From Stenotrophomonas_A sp035539015 (GTDB lineage Bacteria > Pseudomonadota > Gammaproteobacteria > Xanthomonadales > Xanthomonadaceae), in NCBI GenBank assembly GCA_035539015.1, contig DATLJF010000063.1:52128-116127 (forward strand): 64,000 nucleotides of DNA, written 5' to 3'. Numbering within the stretch: position 1 is the first letter of the stretch; the number at the start of each line of letters is the position of its first letter. A model generated the notes under the pieces. That model did not search any database and was not told the DNA's origin. It was given only the letters and a program-made list of their open reading frames with translations. Both the position numbers and the translations under genes were made by a program. Below are positions 39,508 through 50,336 of this stretch, piece after piece.

Positions 39508-40779
39508 ATGACGCTTTTGCATCCCACCCGTCCGGAACTGCCTGCGCTGGCCGATGTCGGCCGCGCCCGCTTTGCCGGTGTGGCGGAATTCGCGCTGTTC
39601 GCCCTGGCGGCGTGCGTGATCACCCTGCCCAGCGGTCTGTTTCCGTTCGGGCTGTGCCTGCTGGCCACCACCGCGCTCGGCTTTGCGGGCGTGCGCGCGG
39701 CTGTGGCGCCGATGGGCTTGAACCTGCGTGCGCTGGTCTGGCTCACCGCCGCGGTGCTGGCGATGTCGCTGTGGTCGGTGCTGTTGTTCGAGCATGGCCT
39801 GAAAGACGTGGACAACCGCTCGCGCTTCGTGGTGCTGCCGTGGGCGGCGCTATGGGTGTACGCCATGCAGCCGCGCATGTTGTGGCTGTGGCGCGGCAGC
39901 ATCGCCGGCATCTTCGCCGCGCTGGTGCTGGCCTGCGTGCAGGTGGCGCGCGGCGACCCGCGTGCCGAAGGCTGGACCAACGCGATCGTGCTGGCCGACG
40001 TGGTGCTGGTGCTGATGGTGCTGGCGGTATTCTGCCGCCCGCGTGGGCGCTGGATCTGGGTGGTGCCGGCGCTGATGGCCGGCTGCGCCACCATCGTGCT
40101 CAGCGGCAGCCGCGGCGTGTGGCCGGCGCTGCTATGCCTGCTGGTGATCGTGGCCATGGGCGCGCGCTGGCGCGACGGCCGCACCCGCCTGCTGATCCTG
40201 GCCGGCGTGGCCGCCATTGCCGCCACCGTCGTGCTCACGGTGCCGGCGCTGACCGACCAGATGCGCATCGGCGAACTGCGCCGCGACATGCAGCGCTACG
40301 AAGTAGGCGATGCCGATTCCTCGGCCGGCGCGCGCATCCAGCGCCTGCACGTGGCCTTCGACACCTTCCGCGAGCATCCGCTCACCGGCATTGGTGTGGG
40401 CCACTTCGACGATGCGATGACGCGCCTGCCCCAATGCAGCACCGGCCAATGGGTCCAGTACTGCCACCTTGGCCATGCGCACAACGACCTGGCCGAGTGG
40501 GCCGCCACCCAGGGCGTGCTTGGCATCGTGTTGTTGCTGGCGGTGTACGGCGTGCCGCTGTGGTTGTTCGTGCGGCTGTACCGGCGCAGCGGCCATGAGC
40601 GCTTCCGCGGCCCGGCCGCGGCCGGGATCATGGTGGTCATCAGCTACGTGCTGTGCGGCCTGACCCAGTCGATGTTCGCGCACCAGGTGACCGCAGGCTT
40701 CTATGTCTCGCTGGTCGGCGTGTTGATCGGCCTGGCGGTGCGCGAGACCGAAGTGGTTCAGCCCGAACGCCGGGTCTGA
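39508..40779 (+). CDS. O-antigen ligase family protein (WaaL/Wzy_C)
   Basis: 423 residues with about eleven membrane helices and a large periplasmic loop. The segments SGSRGVWPALL and, after the loop, GIGVGHFDDAM then HNDLAEWAATQGVLGIVLLL match the Wzy_C domain (Arg and His residues of the ligase loop). It attaches O-antigen to lipid A-core or polymerises glycans. It overlaps the end of the convergent GT2 gene by 22 bp. Confidence 0.85.
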   Translation: MTLLHPTRPELPALADVGRARFAGVAEFALFALAACVITLPSGLFPFGLCLLATTALGFAGVRAAVAPMGLNLRALVWLTAAVLAMSLWSVLLFEHGLKDVDNRSRFVVLPWAALWVYAMQPRMLWLWRGSIAGIFAALVLACVQVARGDPRAEGWTNAIVLADVVLVLMVLAVFCRPRGRWIWVVPALMAGCATIVLSGSRGVWPALLCLLVIVAMGARWRDGRTRLLILAGVAAIAATVVLTVPALTDQMRIGELRRDMQRYEVGDADSSAGARIQRLHVAFDTFREHPLTGIGVGHFDDAMTRLPQCSTGQWVQYCHLGHAHNDLAEWAATQGVLGIVLLLAVYGVPLWLFVRLYRRSGHERFRGPAAAGIMVVISYVLCGLTQSMFAHQVTAGFYVSLVGVLIGLAVRETEVVQPERRV

Positions 40780-41582
40780 GGCCGCGGCGGGTCGGCCACC
40801 GCCTGGCCATGCTGCAGCAGCCACAGCATGATCGCCTTCTGCCGCACGTAGTTGGCCCGCACATAGGCGTAGACCAGCCCGCGCCAGCCATCCAGGAAAC
40901 CGGCGCGCAGCACGTAGCCGCGCCAGAATCGCCACGCCGGGGCCAACACCAACTTCGACCACGACGCCCGCTTGCCGCGCGCGAACTCATGCTCGGCCAT
41001 CATCCGGGCATAGCGCTGGGTCTTGGCCAGCTGTTGCTCCAGCGAGCGATAGGGGAAGTGGATGAGGTCGCCGCGCAGGGTCGCCACCGGGCCATCGACG
41101 CTGGCCGCTTCGTGGATCTCGCGCTTGCCGCGCCAGCCGCCGCGGCGGCGATCGAACAGCCGCAGCACCCGGTCCGGATAGGCATTGCCATGGCGCAGGA
41201 AGCGGCCGAAGTAGTCCGACAGCCGGGCGAAGCGGTAACCGGCCTGGCCGGCAAAACCGCCATCGCGCGCTGCTTCGATCGACGCCCGCAGCGCCGGGCT
41301 GATGCGCTCGTCCGCATCCAGGCACAGCACCCAATCGTGGCTTGCCTGCTGCACGGCGAAATCCTTCTGGCTGCGGAAGCCCTCGAACGGCCGTTGCAGC
41401 ACGCGCGCACCTGCGGCCTGCGCCAGCGCCACGGTGTCGTCGCTGGACAGAGAGTCCACCAGCACCACCTCGTCGCAGAACGCCAGCGAGGCCAGGCAGT
41501 CGCTTATGCGGTCGGCCTCGTTGAACGCGATAATGCAGGCGGAAATGCGAGGCCGTTCAAGTGGAGCGGTCGATGAGGACAT
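40758..41582 (-). CDS. Family 2 glycosyltransferase, lipopolysaccharide core type
   Basis: 274 residues. A GT-A fold opens with ISACIIAFNEADRISDCLASL; the DxD-like LCLDADERIS and later FGRFLRHGNAYPDRVLRLFDRRRGGW match the WaaE/KdtX-type core beta-glucosyltransferases. A hydrophobic C-terminal segment may associate with the membrane. Its start codon is separated by 3 bases from the divergent gene on the plus strand, so each promoter must lie inside the other gene. Confidence 0.85.
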   Translation of the reverse strand: MSSSTAPLERPRISACIIAFNEADRISDCLASLAFCDEVVLVDSLSSDDTVALAQAAGARVLQRPFEGFRSQKDFAVQQASHDWVLCLDADERISPALRASIEAARDGGFAGQAGYRFARLSDYFGRFLRHGNAYPDRVLRLFDRRRGGWRGKREIHEAASVDGPVATLRGDLIHFPYRSLEQQLAKTQRYARMMAEHEFARGKRASWSKLVLAPAWRFWRGYVLRAGFLDGWRGLVYAYVRANYVRQKAIMLWLLQHGQAVADPPRPQTRRSG

Positions 41583-41585
41583 GAG

Positions 41586-42641
41586 ATGGCCGATTACCTG
41601 CTGTTCGCAACGGAGCGTTACGCGCTGCCTATTCTGGCGCCTCTGGCGCGGGCATTACAGGCCAGCGGGCAGTCGGTGTGTGCCTGGTTCGAGGACGGCG
41701 CCCGCGGCGCGGCCCTGCCTGGCGTGCCCACGGTAGGCCTGCGTCAGGCCCTGGCGCTGCGCCCACGCGCGGTGTTCAGCGCCGCCAACTGGGTGCCCAC
41801 GTTCCTGTCCGGGGCCAAGGTGCAGCTGTTCCATGGCTTCAATGTCGAGAAGCGCGAAGACACCCGCGGCCACTTCCGCGTGCGCGGCCTGTTCGACCTC
41901 TATTGCACCCAGGGCCCGGCCACCACCGCGCCGTTCCGCGAGCTGGCCGCGCGCGAGGGCCACTTCGCCGTGGCCGAGACCGGCTGGCCCAAGCTCGACC
42001 CGCTGTTCCGCGACGACGGCGGCGAGAGCGCCAGCCTGCGTGCGCCGGCCGCCGGCCGCCCGGTGATCCTGTTCGGCTCCACCTTCACCGAGCGCCTGAG
42101 CGCCGCGCCGGTACTGCACGACGCCATCGCCGCCGATATCGCCCGCGGCGAGCGCTATTGGCTGCTGACCCTGCATCCCAAGTGCCCGCCAGCCCTGTTC
42201 GAGCGCTACCGCGCGCTGGCCGGGACCAACGCGCGCTTTGTCGAGCCCGAGCAGGTGATGGCCGCGCAGCGCGCCGCCGACGTGCTGGTGTCCGATACCT
42301 CCTCGATCGTTTCCGAATTCGTGGTCCAGCACAAACCCGTGGTGACGCTGCGTAACCGCGCGCCCAAGCCGCACATGATCGACTTCGACGACCCGGCGCA
42401 GCTGCCGGCGATGCTGCAGCGCGCGCTGGCCCCGGAACCGGCGCTGCGCCAGGCGATCGAGCGCTACGCCGACGCCATCCATCCGTACCGTGACGGTTTG
42501 TCTTCCGAACGGGTCATCGCCGCCACCGAGGACTTCATCGACGGCGAGATGGGCGTGCTCAAGCGCAAGCCGCTCGGCGCGCTGTGGCGCGGGCTGCAGA
42601 TTCGCAAGGAGCTTGGCTACTGGGGCCGCGCGCAGCGCTGA
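41586..42641 (+). CDS. CDP-glycerol glycerophosphotransferase-like glycan transferase
   Basis: 351 residues, GT-B-like fold. LTLHPKCPPALFERYRAL and VLVSDTSSIVSEFVVQHKPVVTLRNRAPKPH are typical of the CDP-glycerol poly(glycerophosphate) transferase superfamily (HP, SDTSS and E-F-V pattern). In Gram-negatives such enzymes modify lipopolysaccharide or capsule rather than teichoic acid. Substrate not determined. GAGG lies 7 bases before the ATG. Confidence 0.7.
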   Translation: MADYLLFATERYALPILAPLARALQASGQSVCAWFEDGARGAALPGVPTVGLRQALALRPRAVFSAANWVPTFLSGAKVQLFHGFNVEKREDTRGHFRVRGLFDLYCTQGPATTAPFRELAAREGHFAVAETGWPKLDPLFRDDGGESASLRAPAAGRPVILFGSTFTERLSAAPVLHDAIAADIARGERYWLLTLHPKCPPALFERYRALAGTNARFVEPEQVMAAQRAADVLVSDTSSIVSEFVVQHKPVVTLRNRAPKPHMIDFDDPAQLPAMLQRALAPEPALRQAIERYADAIHPYRDGLSSERVIAATEDFIDGEMGVLKRKPLGALWRGLQIRKELGYWGRAQR

Positions 42642-42645
42642 GGCG

Positions 42646-44178
42646 TCACCACTGCAGCCGGCGCCGTGCCAGGCGCGCGGCCAGCTGCGCATGCAGCGCT
42701 TCGGCCTCGGCCAGCGGCAACAACCGCAGGCGCAACGCCGGCCCGCCACCGTGGGCACCGGCGGTATCCAGCCACAGCGAGGCGGTGCCGCACAGGCGGT
42801 CCAACGGCGAGCGCGAAAGCTGCAGCGCCTGCAACTTGTCCAGCTCGGCGAGCCGCCACCAGCGATCCCACCAGCCGCCACGCACCACGATGCGTTCGCC
42901 GTCCACCGCATAGCCCATCCGCGCCACCTGCCGGTAAGCGGCGAACAGCGACCACGGCCACCATGCCAGCAGCAACCAGCTCCACGGCCCCAGATAAGCC
43001 GCCATCACCGCAGCCAGCGGCAACAACCACAGTGACGGCAGCGCCAGGCGCCAGCCATTGCGCTGCGGTACCGGCAGCCACTGCGCCGGCGGCCAGGCCG
43101 CGTGCGGCAGCAGCCCGTCGATCAAGTCATCGCACGCCTGCGGCGTGGCGATCGGGGCGAGGTCGCGAAAGGCGCGGCCATGCTCGTCACGCTGCTGCGA
43201 GGCGGCGATATCCACCTGCAACCGGCGCCGCCGCAGTACCCGGTGCAGGAAGCCTTCGCGCAATGTCCAGGCCTGGATGCGCCGTTGCGTGGTGCTGGTT
43301 CGCACGCGCGTGAGCAGGCCGCGTTCAATGGTGAGCCGGCGCTCGATCTCGCTCAGGGTGAAACCGTGGTACTGCACCAGCGCCAACACCACCGACAGCA
43401 ACCGCATCGCCAACAGCAGCGCCAGCGCTAGCAGTAGCGCCACCGCGGCGGTCGCGGCCAGGCCCGGGTGCAGGCCATGCACGTAGCGGTAGGCCTGCTC
43501 GCCATTGTCGGCGATGAACTGGTTGACCGCGCGCTGCGGAAACGCCTGGTAGAGCACGCCGAACGCCGCTGCAACCACGACCATGCCGCGGTTGGAGATC
43601 AACCCCAGGCGGATGACCTCGGCCGTGGACAGCGATAACAACCGTTGTGCCGGTGCGGTTGCGCTTTGCGCCATCTCCGTCACTGCGGCCGAAGGCGCAT
43701 GCGCGCCATGGCGCACGCGTTGCTCCAGCGCCAGCGCGCGATCCAGCCGCAGCACCCGCATCTGTGCCTCCGGGCGCGCCCCGCCGGCCGATTCCAGCCG
43801 TACCTCGGCAACCCCGAACATCCGGTGCAACACGCTCTGGTGCAGCACCACGTTGTGGATGCGCGCGTAGGGAATATCGCGCCAGCTGCGCTCGAGCAAG
43901 CCACTGCGAATATGGATCGCGTCGGTGCCGAGGCGGTAGCGGTAGGTCAGGTATTGCATCATCGAGACCGCCACCAACACCGCGATCACCGCCAAGCTGA
44001 TCAGCAGGCCGTAGTGGTCGTCACGGTCGCCGCGCTGGCCGAACACCACCAACGCCACCAACGGGATGAAGAACTGTCGCGCCTGCTGCAGCAGCACGAA
44101 CAGCGACGAGCCCGGATGCAGGCGCAGCTGGATCTGGCCAGTGCTGCCGTCGAGGGTGCCGTCGTCCGGGACGCTCAC
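42646..44178 (-). CDS. PH-domain membrane protein (YdbT type)
   Basis: 510 residues with three bPH_2 modules, each preceded by hydrophobic helix pairs (LLISLAVIAVLVAVSMMQYLTYRY; VVVAAAFGVLYQAF; LPLAAVMAAYLG). Repeated segments (WRDIPYARIHNVVLHQSVLHR, TTQRRIQAWTLREGFLHR, RLAELDKLQALQLSRSPLDR) are characteristic. It starts at GTG, overlapping the smaller PH-domain gene by GTGA; both belong to a YdbS-YdbT pair thought to act together at the membrane. Confidence 0.85.
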   Translation of the reverse strand: MSVPDDGTLDGSTGQIQLRLHPGSSLFVLLQQARQFFIPLVALVVFGQRGDRDDHYGLLISLAVIAVLVAVSMMQYLTYRYRLGTDAIHIRSGLLERSWRDIPYARIHNVVLHQSVLHRMFGVAEVRLESAGGARPEAQMRVLRLDRALALEQRVRHGAHAPSAAVTEMAQSATAPAQRLLSLSTAEVIRLGLISNRGMVVVAAAFGVLYQAFPQRAVNQFIADNGEQAYRYVHGLHPGLAATAAVALLLALALLLAMRLLSVVLALVQYHGFTLSEIERRLTIERGLLTRVRTSTTQRRIQAWTLREGFLHRVLRRRRLQVDIAASQQRDEHGRAFRDLAPIATPQACDDLIDGLLPHAAWPPAQWLPVPQRNGWRLALPSLWLLPLAAVMAAYLGPWSWLLLAWWPWSLFAAYRQVARMGYAVDGERIVVRGGWWDRWWRLAELDKLQALQLSRSPLDRLCGTASLWLDTAGAHGGGPALRLRLLPLAEAEALHAQLAARLARRRLQW

Positions 44179-44696
44179 AGCGCGTCATCGTCCTGGTCCA
44201 GCTGCCGCGACAAGCGCTCGCGCAGGCGCTCGGCGTCTGCGGCGGCCAAGCCGGCCAAACCCACCGCACCGAAGCGGCTACCAGCCGTATGCACCACCAG
44301 GGTGGACAACCCGAACAGACGTTCCAGCGGGCCACGGCGCAGGTCCAGGTGCTGCACCCGGCTGGCCGGCACCCGGGTTTCGGATTGCCACAAGTTGCCG
44401 CGCCGCACCGCCAGGCCCTGCGCGTCCAGCAGCCAGCGTACGCGGCGGCGGCGCCGGTAGGCGAAGTAGGCCAGCAGCAGGACCAGCGCGGCCACGCCCG
44501 CCAGCATCGCCGGCCACGGCAGTGACAGCCGGCCACCGAGGCGGATCGAGACGCCGACCACCAGGCAGGGCACCAGTAGTGACAGCCCGGCCATCGCCCC
44601 GGCCAGCACCGCGCCGCGCGGTGGCAGCGCCTGCCAGCTGAGGGTGGGCGAGGGAGGCGAAATGGAATCGGACAACGACGGCGAAGGCTCGGACAC
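44175..44696 (-). CDS. PH-domain membrane protein (YdbS type)
   Basis: 173 residues. Two membrane helices (about 35-75) are followed by one bPH_2 domain (NLWQSETRVPASRVQHLDLRRGPLERLFGLSTLVVHTAG). GTG start with an acidic, Ser/Pro-rich N-terminus. It is translationally coupled to the larger PH-domain gene downstream. The function of this pair is unclear. Confidence 0.82.
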   Translation of the reverse strand: MSEPSPSLSDSISPPSPTLSWQALPPRGAVLAGAMAGLSLLVPCLVVGVSIRLGGRLSLPWPAMLAGVAALVLLLAYFAYRRRRRVRWLLDAQGLAVRRGNLWQSETRVPASRVQHLDLRRGPLERLFGLSTLVVHTAGSRFGAVGLAGLAAADAERLRERLSRQLDQDDDAL

Positions 44697-44770
44697 GTCA
44701 CTCGGCGCCTGGGTGGGGAGGCGCCAGCATAGCGGCGCGGTGGCCGCTACTGCGATTTTCCGGACCGGCG

Positions 44771-45919
44771 TTACTGCGAGGCCAGGATCAACGCGTCCAC
44801 GTCCAGCGCATGGCCGGCACGCGCCGCCTTGGTGCGCAGGTACTGCTCGTTGTCGGCGGTGATCTCGCCGGTGACCGGAATGCGCTCGACCACCTCGATG
44901 CCGGCTGCGCGCAGGCGCTCGACCTTGGTCGGGTTGTTGGTGAGCAGCCGTACCTGGGCGATGCCCAGGCCGCGCAGCATCGCCACCGCGCTGCCGTAGC
45001 GGCGCTCATCGGCGCCGAAGCCCAGCTGCGCGTCGGCGTCGATCGTATCCAGGCCGGCGTGCTGGTAACCGTAGGCGCGCATCTTTGCCGCGATGCCGGT
45101 ACCGCGGCCTTCCTGGTCCAGGTACAGCAGCACGCCGCCGCCCAGCGCCTTGAGCTTGGCCAGGCCGCGTCGCAGCTGGTCGCCGCAATCGCACTTGAGC
45201 GAGCCGAACAGGTCGCCGGTGAGGCAGGAAGAATGCACGCGCACCGGCACCGGATGCGACAGGTCCGGCTGGCCGACGATGATCGCCACCTGGTCGCGCT
45301 GCGCCACGCCACCACGAAACACCGCGAACTCGCTCATGCCGACATCGCGCAACGGCACCGGCGTACGCGTGACCAGTTCATAGGCGCGTGCCGCCGCCCG
45401 CGAGCAGCCGGCGTCCAGGTCTTCCAGCGCGATCCACTGGCAGCCTTCGAAGGCGCTGCCATCATCGGCATCGAGTTCCACCGCCAGCACCGCCGGCAAC
45501 AGCAGGCCAAGGCGGGCGATCTCCGCCGCGCCGGCGTCCACGGCGTCACCCGGCGTCCAGTGCGACGGCGCGGTGTCCTGGCGCAGGTAGGCCATCGCCG
45601 CGAGGTCGTCGTAGGACACGCCCGCCAGCGCCACCCGCGCGCCGTCCTCGGCCTGCAGGCCGAGGACGTTGGCGCGGGTCGGGGTCAGGAACAAATAGTG
45701 GCGTTGCCGCGCGGCCTCGGCGAAGGCGGCATATGAGTGCGCCGTGCTGCTGTCCAGCGCCAGTACCGCGCGCGCCTGGCCAGCACTACTGCGCAGCACC
45801 ACCGGGCGGCCGGCGCGCAATTCGGAGGCCGCGCGCTCGCAGCGGATCGCGGCGGGGTCGCCGAACGGGTCCGGGCGCGGGTCGAGGCGGGGGGCGGAAG
45901 CGGGGGGCTGGATATCCAT
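44771..45919 (-). CDS. ribA: GTP cyclohydrolase II with extended N-terminal domain
   Basis: 382 residues. The C-terminal 195 residues are RibA: zinc ligands in CLTGDLFGSLKCDCG, QEGRGTGIAAKMRAY, and LTNNPTKVERL; it opens the GTP imidazole ring, the first step of riboflavin synthesis. The N-terminal 190 residues resemble neither a second RibA nor intact RibB (no RibB acidic/phosphate motifs seen), but are found in alphaproteobacterial and xanthomonad RibA-like proteins. Whether they have a separate activity is unknown. Confidence 0.88.
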   Translation of the reverse strand: MDIQPPASAPRLDPRPDPFGDPAAIRCERAASELRAGRPVVLRSSAGQARAVLALDSSTAHSYAAFAEAARQRHYLFLTPTRANVLGLQAEDGARVALAGVSYDDLAAMAYLRQDTAPSHWTPGDAVDAGAAEIARLGLLLPAVLAVELDADDGSAFEGCQWIALEDLDAGCSRAAARAYELVTRTPVPLRDVGMSEFAVFRGGVAQRDQVAIIVGQPDLSHPVPVRVHSSCLTGDLFGSLKCDCGDQLRRGLAKLKALGGGVLLYLDQEGRGTGIAAKMRAYGYQHAGLDTIDADAQLGFGADERRYGSAVAMLRGLGIAQVRLLTNNPTKVERLRAAGIEVVERIPVTGEITADNEQYLRTKAARAGHALDVDALILASQ

Positions 45920-46004
45920 CGTGGTTCTCGGATGGGGGCGGGCAGCGGCCGCTCAAAGGCCTTGCCCTGCAACGGGTCGTCGCGGTGATGGAAGCAATCG
46001 CGCG

Positions 46005-46922
46005 CTAGTGCGGGTGGCGCGCGGTCGCATAAGGATTGGATTCGCCAGCGCCGGGTGGGCGCAGGGTGTAGCGCTTGTAGGTCCACTGGTACTGGGTGGG
46101 GTCGCGGCGGGCGATACGTTCGACCCCGGCGTTGAGCGCGGTGGCGGCGACCACCGGGTCCGGGTCGGCCAGCGCCGGCTCGGCCGGCTGCACGTGCAGG
46201 GCGAAGTCGAGGTCGTCGCTGAGCCGCTCGACCCAGCCGTACAACACGATCGCCCCGGTGCGCTCGGCCAGCCGGTTGACCAGCGTCATGGTCAGGGCAG
46301 GGCGACCGAAGAACGGCGCGAACACGCCGTCGCCCACCTTCGGCTGCTGGTCCGGCAGGATGCCGACCGCGCCGCCTTCCTTGAGCGTCTTGAACAACTG
46401 CCGCACGGCCGGGCCTTCGGCGCGCACCTGGCGCACGTTGTGGGCGCCGCGTGCGCGCTGCAGGAAGCCATCGACCACGGGCGAATCCGGTGCCCGATAC
46501 ACGATCGCGATCGGCCCGCGCTCGGCCAGCCACTGGTTCAACAACTCCCAGTTGCCAAAATGCGGCGCCGCCACGATGACCCCGCGGCCGGACGCCAGCG
46601 CGGCGTCGTACAGCGCCTGGCCGTCGCGCTCGCGCAGCAAGGCAAGGTTCTCGGCGGGCGGGCGGGTCCAGGTGCGCAGCATCTCGAAGGTCTGGCGCGC
46701 GGTGGAGCGCAGGACCTTCGGGTGCAGGGCAGCGCGCTCGGCGCCGGACAGTTCCGGGTAGGCCAGTTCCAGGTTGCGGCGGACCACCCGGCTCTCGCGC
46801 GCATCCAGCCGCAGCCAGAGCCAGGCGATCGCATCGGCCAGGGTCTTGAGGACAGGCCAGGGCAGGCGGCCGACGAAGGCGGCGGTGCGGAACAGGGCTC
46901 CGGCTCGGAGATCAGCATTCAT
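46005..46922 (-). CDS. Lysophospholipid/lipid A acyltransferase, LpxL/HtrB family
   Basis: 305 residues from ATG 46922. The catalytic H(x4)E is HFGNWE (His121, Glu126); PDQQPKVGDGVFAPFFGRPA and the C-terminal RDPTQYQWTYKR are typical of lauroyl/myristoyl acyltransferases that add secondary acyl chains to lipid A at the inner membrane. The nearby glycan genes agree with an envelope role. Which lipid A position it acylates cannot be read. Confidence 0.87.
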   Translation of the reverse strand: MNADLRAGALFRTAAFVGRLPWPVLKTLADAIAWLWLRLDARESRVVRRNLELAYPELSGAERAALHPKVLRSTARQTFEMLRTWTRPPAENLALLRERDGQALYDAALASGRGVIVAAPHFGNWELLNQWLAERGPIAIVYRAPDSPVVDGFLQRARGAHNVRQVRAEGPAVRQLFKTLKEGGAVGILPDQQPKVGDGVFAPFFGRPALTMTLVNRLAERTGAIVLYGWVERLSDDLDFALHVQPAEPALADPDPVVAATALNAGVERIARRDPTQYQWTYKRYTLRPPGAGESNPYATARHPH

Positions 46923-46993
46923 CCTGGGAATTCTAAACGGCTGGGCCAGGGGCACGGCTGATGGCGCGTGCACGCCGGCAGGGGGCGGGCTGG

Positions 46994-47078
46994 CTGTAGG
47001 AGGGGCTTCAGCCCCGATGCCTCCGGAGCCGACCGTGGGTCCGAAACCGCTCGGTCGGGGCTGAAGCCCCTCCTACAG
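46994..47078. repeat. REP-like inverted repeat
   Basis: A perfect 24-bp inverted repeat (arms 46994-47017 and 47055-47078, 37 bases between; right arm starts TCGGGGCTGAAGCCC, left arm starts CTGTAGGAGGGGC). It resembles the REP elements scattered between genes in Xanthomonadaceae and Pseudomonas. It fills the gap between lpxL-like and dtd. Confidence 0.8.
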
Positions 47079-47147
47079 GTGCGGGGCTCTGGATGACACG
47101 GGCGGCGACGTGCGGGATGCTGCCGCGCCCGCCCCTTGAGGAATCCC

Positions 47148-47588
47148 ATGCTCGCCCTGATCCAGCGTGTTACCGAAGCCAGAGTGGAGGTCGAGGGTGA
47201 AGTGGTGGGCCAGATCGGCCCCGGCTTGCTGGCCCTGGTTGGCATGGAGCCCGGCGATACCGAAGCGATGATCCGGCGCATGGCCGAGCGCCTGCTCGGC
47301 TACCGGGTGTTCGCCGACGCGGCCGGGCGCATGAATCGCTCCCTGGCCGACACTGCCGGCGGCCTGCTGTTGGTCAGCCAGTTCACCCTGGCCGCGGACA
47401 CGGGTTCGGGCATGCGCCCCAGCTTCACCACCGCGGCACCGCCGGCCGAGGCTGAACGCGGGTTCAACCAACTGGTGACCATCTGTCGCGAAAAACACGT
47501 AAGCAGGGTGGAAACAGGACGTTTCGGTGCCCATATGGTCGTCAGCCTGGTCAACGACGGCCCGGTCACCTTCCTGCTCAGGCCCTGA
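47148..47588 (+). CDS. dtd: D-aminoacyl-tRNA deacylase
   Basis: 146 residues from ATG 47148 (TTGAGGAATCCC upstream). It hydrolyses D-amino acids and Gly from mischarged tRNA. The active-site SQFTL (Thr) and the C-terminal GRFGAHMVVSLVNDGPVT motif are intact. Small, soluble, dimeric. Confidence 0.95.
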   Translation: MLALIQRVTEARVEVEGEVVGQIGPGLLALVGMEPGDTEAMIRRMAERLLGYRVFADAAGRMNRSLADTAGGLLLVSQFTLAADTGSGMRPSFTTAAPPAEAERGFNQLVTICREKHVSRVETGRFGAHMVVSLVNDGPVTFLLRP

Positions 47589-47661
47589 CCCGCGCGTTCC
47601 CCGGATCAGCCTGACTGGCACAGCGTCCCCTCGCCTCATCCCGGCAGACGGGGTGGCACGC

Positions 47662-47670
47662 TGGTATAAT
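47662..47670 (+). promoter_or_regulatory. Extended -10 promoter for rpoD
   Basis: CTGGTATAAT (TGG then TATAAT at 47665-47670) is an extended -10 element; the -35 is poor. The transcript start would be about 47677, giving a leader of about 37 bases before ATG 47714. Confidence 0.55.
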
Positions 47671-47713
47671 GCTAGGTTCTCTCAATCCTTCCCAGCCGGT
47701 GGCGCGAGCACTC

Positions 47714-49579
<1,866 letters not shown>

Positions 49580-49611
49580 TTCCGGGCGACTTGCTGGAAG
49601 ATTGAAACGAG

Positions 49612-49643
49612 AGAAGCCCCGCGGAAGCGGGGCTTCTTTTTTG
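49612..49643 (+). terminator. Intrinsic terminator of rpoD
   Basis: A stem of AGAAGCCCCGC with loop GGAA, followed by TTTTTT. Confidence 0.9.
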
Positions 49644-49746
49644 GGCGCGAGATGAGGTGGTGATGCGGATGCTTCGTGGTCGGTGAGTTTGGGGCGCGGG
49701 AGACGGTAAACTTGGCGGGCTGCGGTGCAAGGCCGCTGTGTGTCGC

Positions 49747-49822
<76 letters not shown>

Positions 49823-50336
49823 AATCAGACTTCCGAGCAGGCCAGCGACATCCAGTGGGCTAATGCGAATTCCAAAAAACAAGCCGTTCGATGGCTGATG
49901 GCGTCTGACCGGGTCCGGCGAGTATCCGACGATTGATCAGTCCTGGCGTCGCAATTGGGCCAACATAATTCCGTTCGATCAGCCAACGAGATCCGCAAGT
50001 TCATCTATACGACGAATGCAATTGAGTCGGTCAACATGAGCTTGCGTCGGGCCATGCGGTATCGAGGCACGTTTCAGAACGACGACGCCCTTTTTAAAGT
50101 TCTCTATTTGTCGTTGCGCAATATCAGCAAACGATGGGCACAGCCAGTCCGAAATTGGCACAACGCCCTGGGCCGCTTTGCGATTCAGTTCGAGAATCGA
50201 ATCAGATAAGTGCGAACGAATTATTCTGGGCAGGTGCTCAATTCGTCGGCCGCCTATCGCCAAAAATGCCCGCACGCGAACGAGGGCAGGCAGTCAATTG
50301 CCAAATCCCCAGGAAGCGGTCCGGTCGAATGAAGCG
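49823..50336. other. Left edge of the island, IS remnant, otherwise no gene
   Basis: About 110 bases after the tRNA show nothing recognisable; an IS256-type transposase remnant follows (listed separately), and the last 125 bases before the first island gene look non-coding. Base composition drops to about half G+C from here on. Confidence 0.6.
49934..50209 (+). pseudogene. IS256-family transposase, C-terminal remnant
   Basis: About 85 residues matching the C-terminus of IS256-family Mutator-type transposases: EIRKFIYTTNAIESVNMSLRR (the conserved E of the DDE triad lies here), then RGTFQNDDALFKVLYLSLRNISKRWAQPVRNWHNAL. An upstream stretch in another frame (DQSWRRNWANIIPF) belongs to the same protein, so there is at least one frameshift, and the N-terminal three-quarters is missing. 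No terminal inverted repeats were found. It marks old transposition beside the tRNA. Confidence 0.8.

Noticed and set aside
39305..39511. Small open frame of 68 codons between the ArnT-like gene and the O-antigen ligase gene
   Set aside because: Start and stop overlap both neighbours neatly, but it has no ribosome site or recognisable sequence, and the codons look non-coding. The gap also holds a weak hairpin (GGAGCG/CGCTCC).
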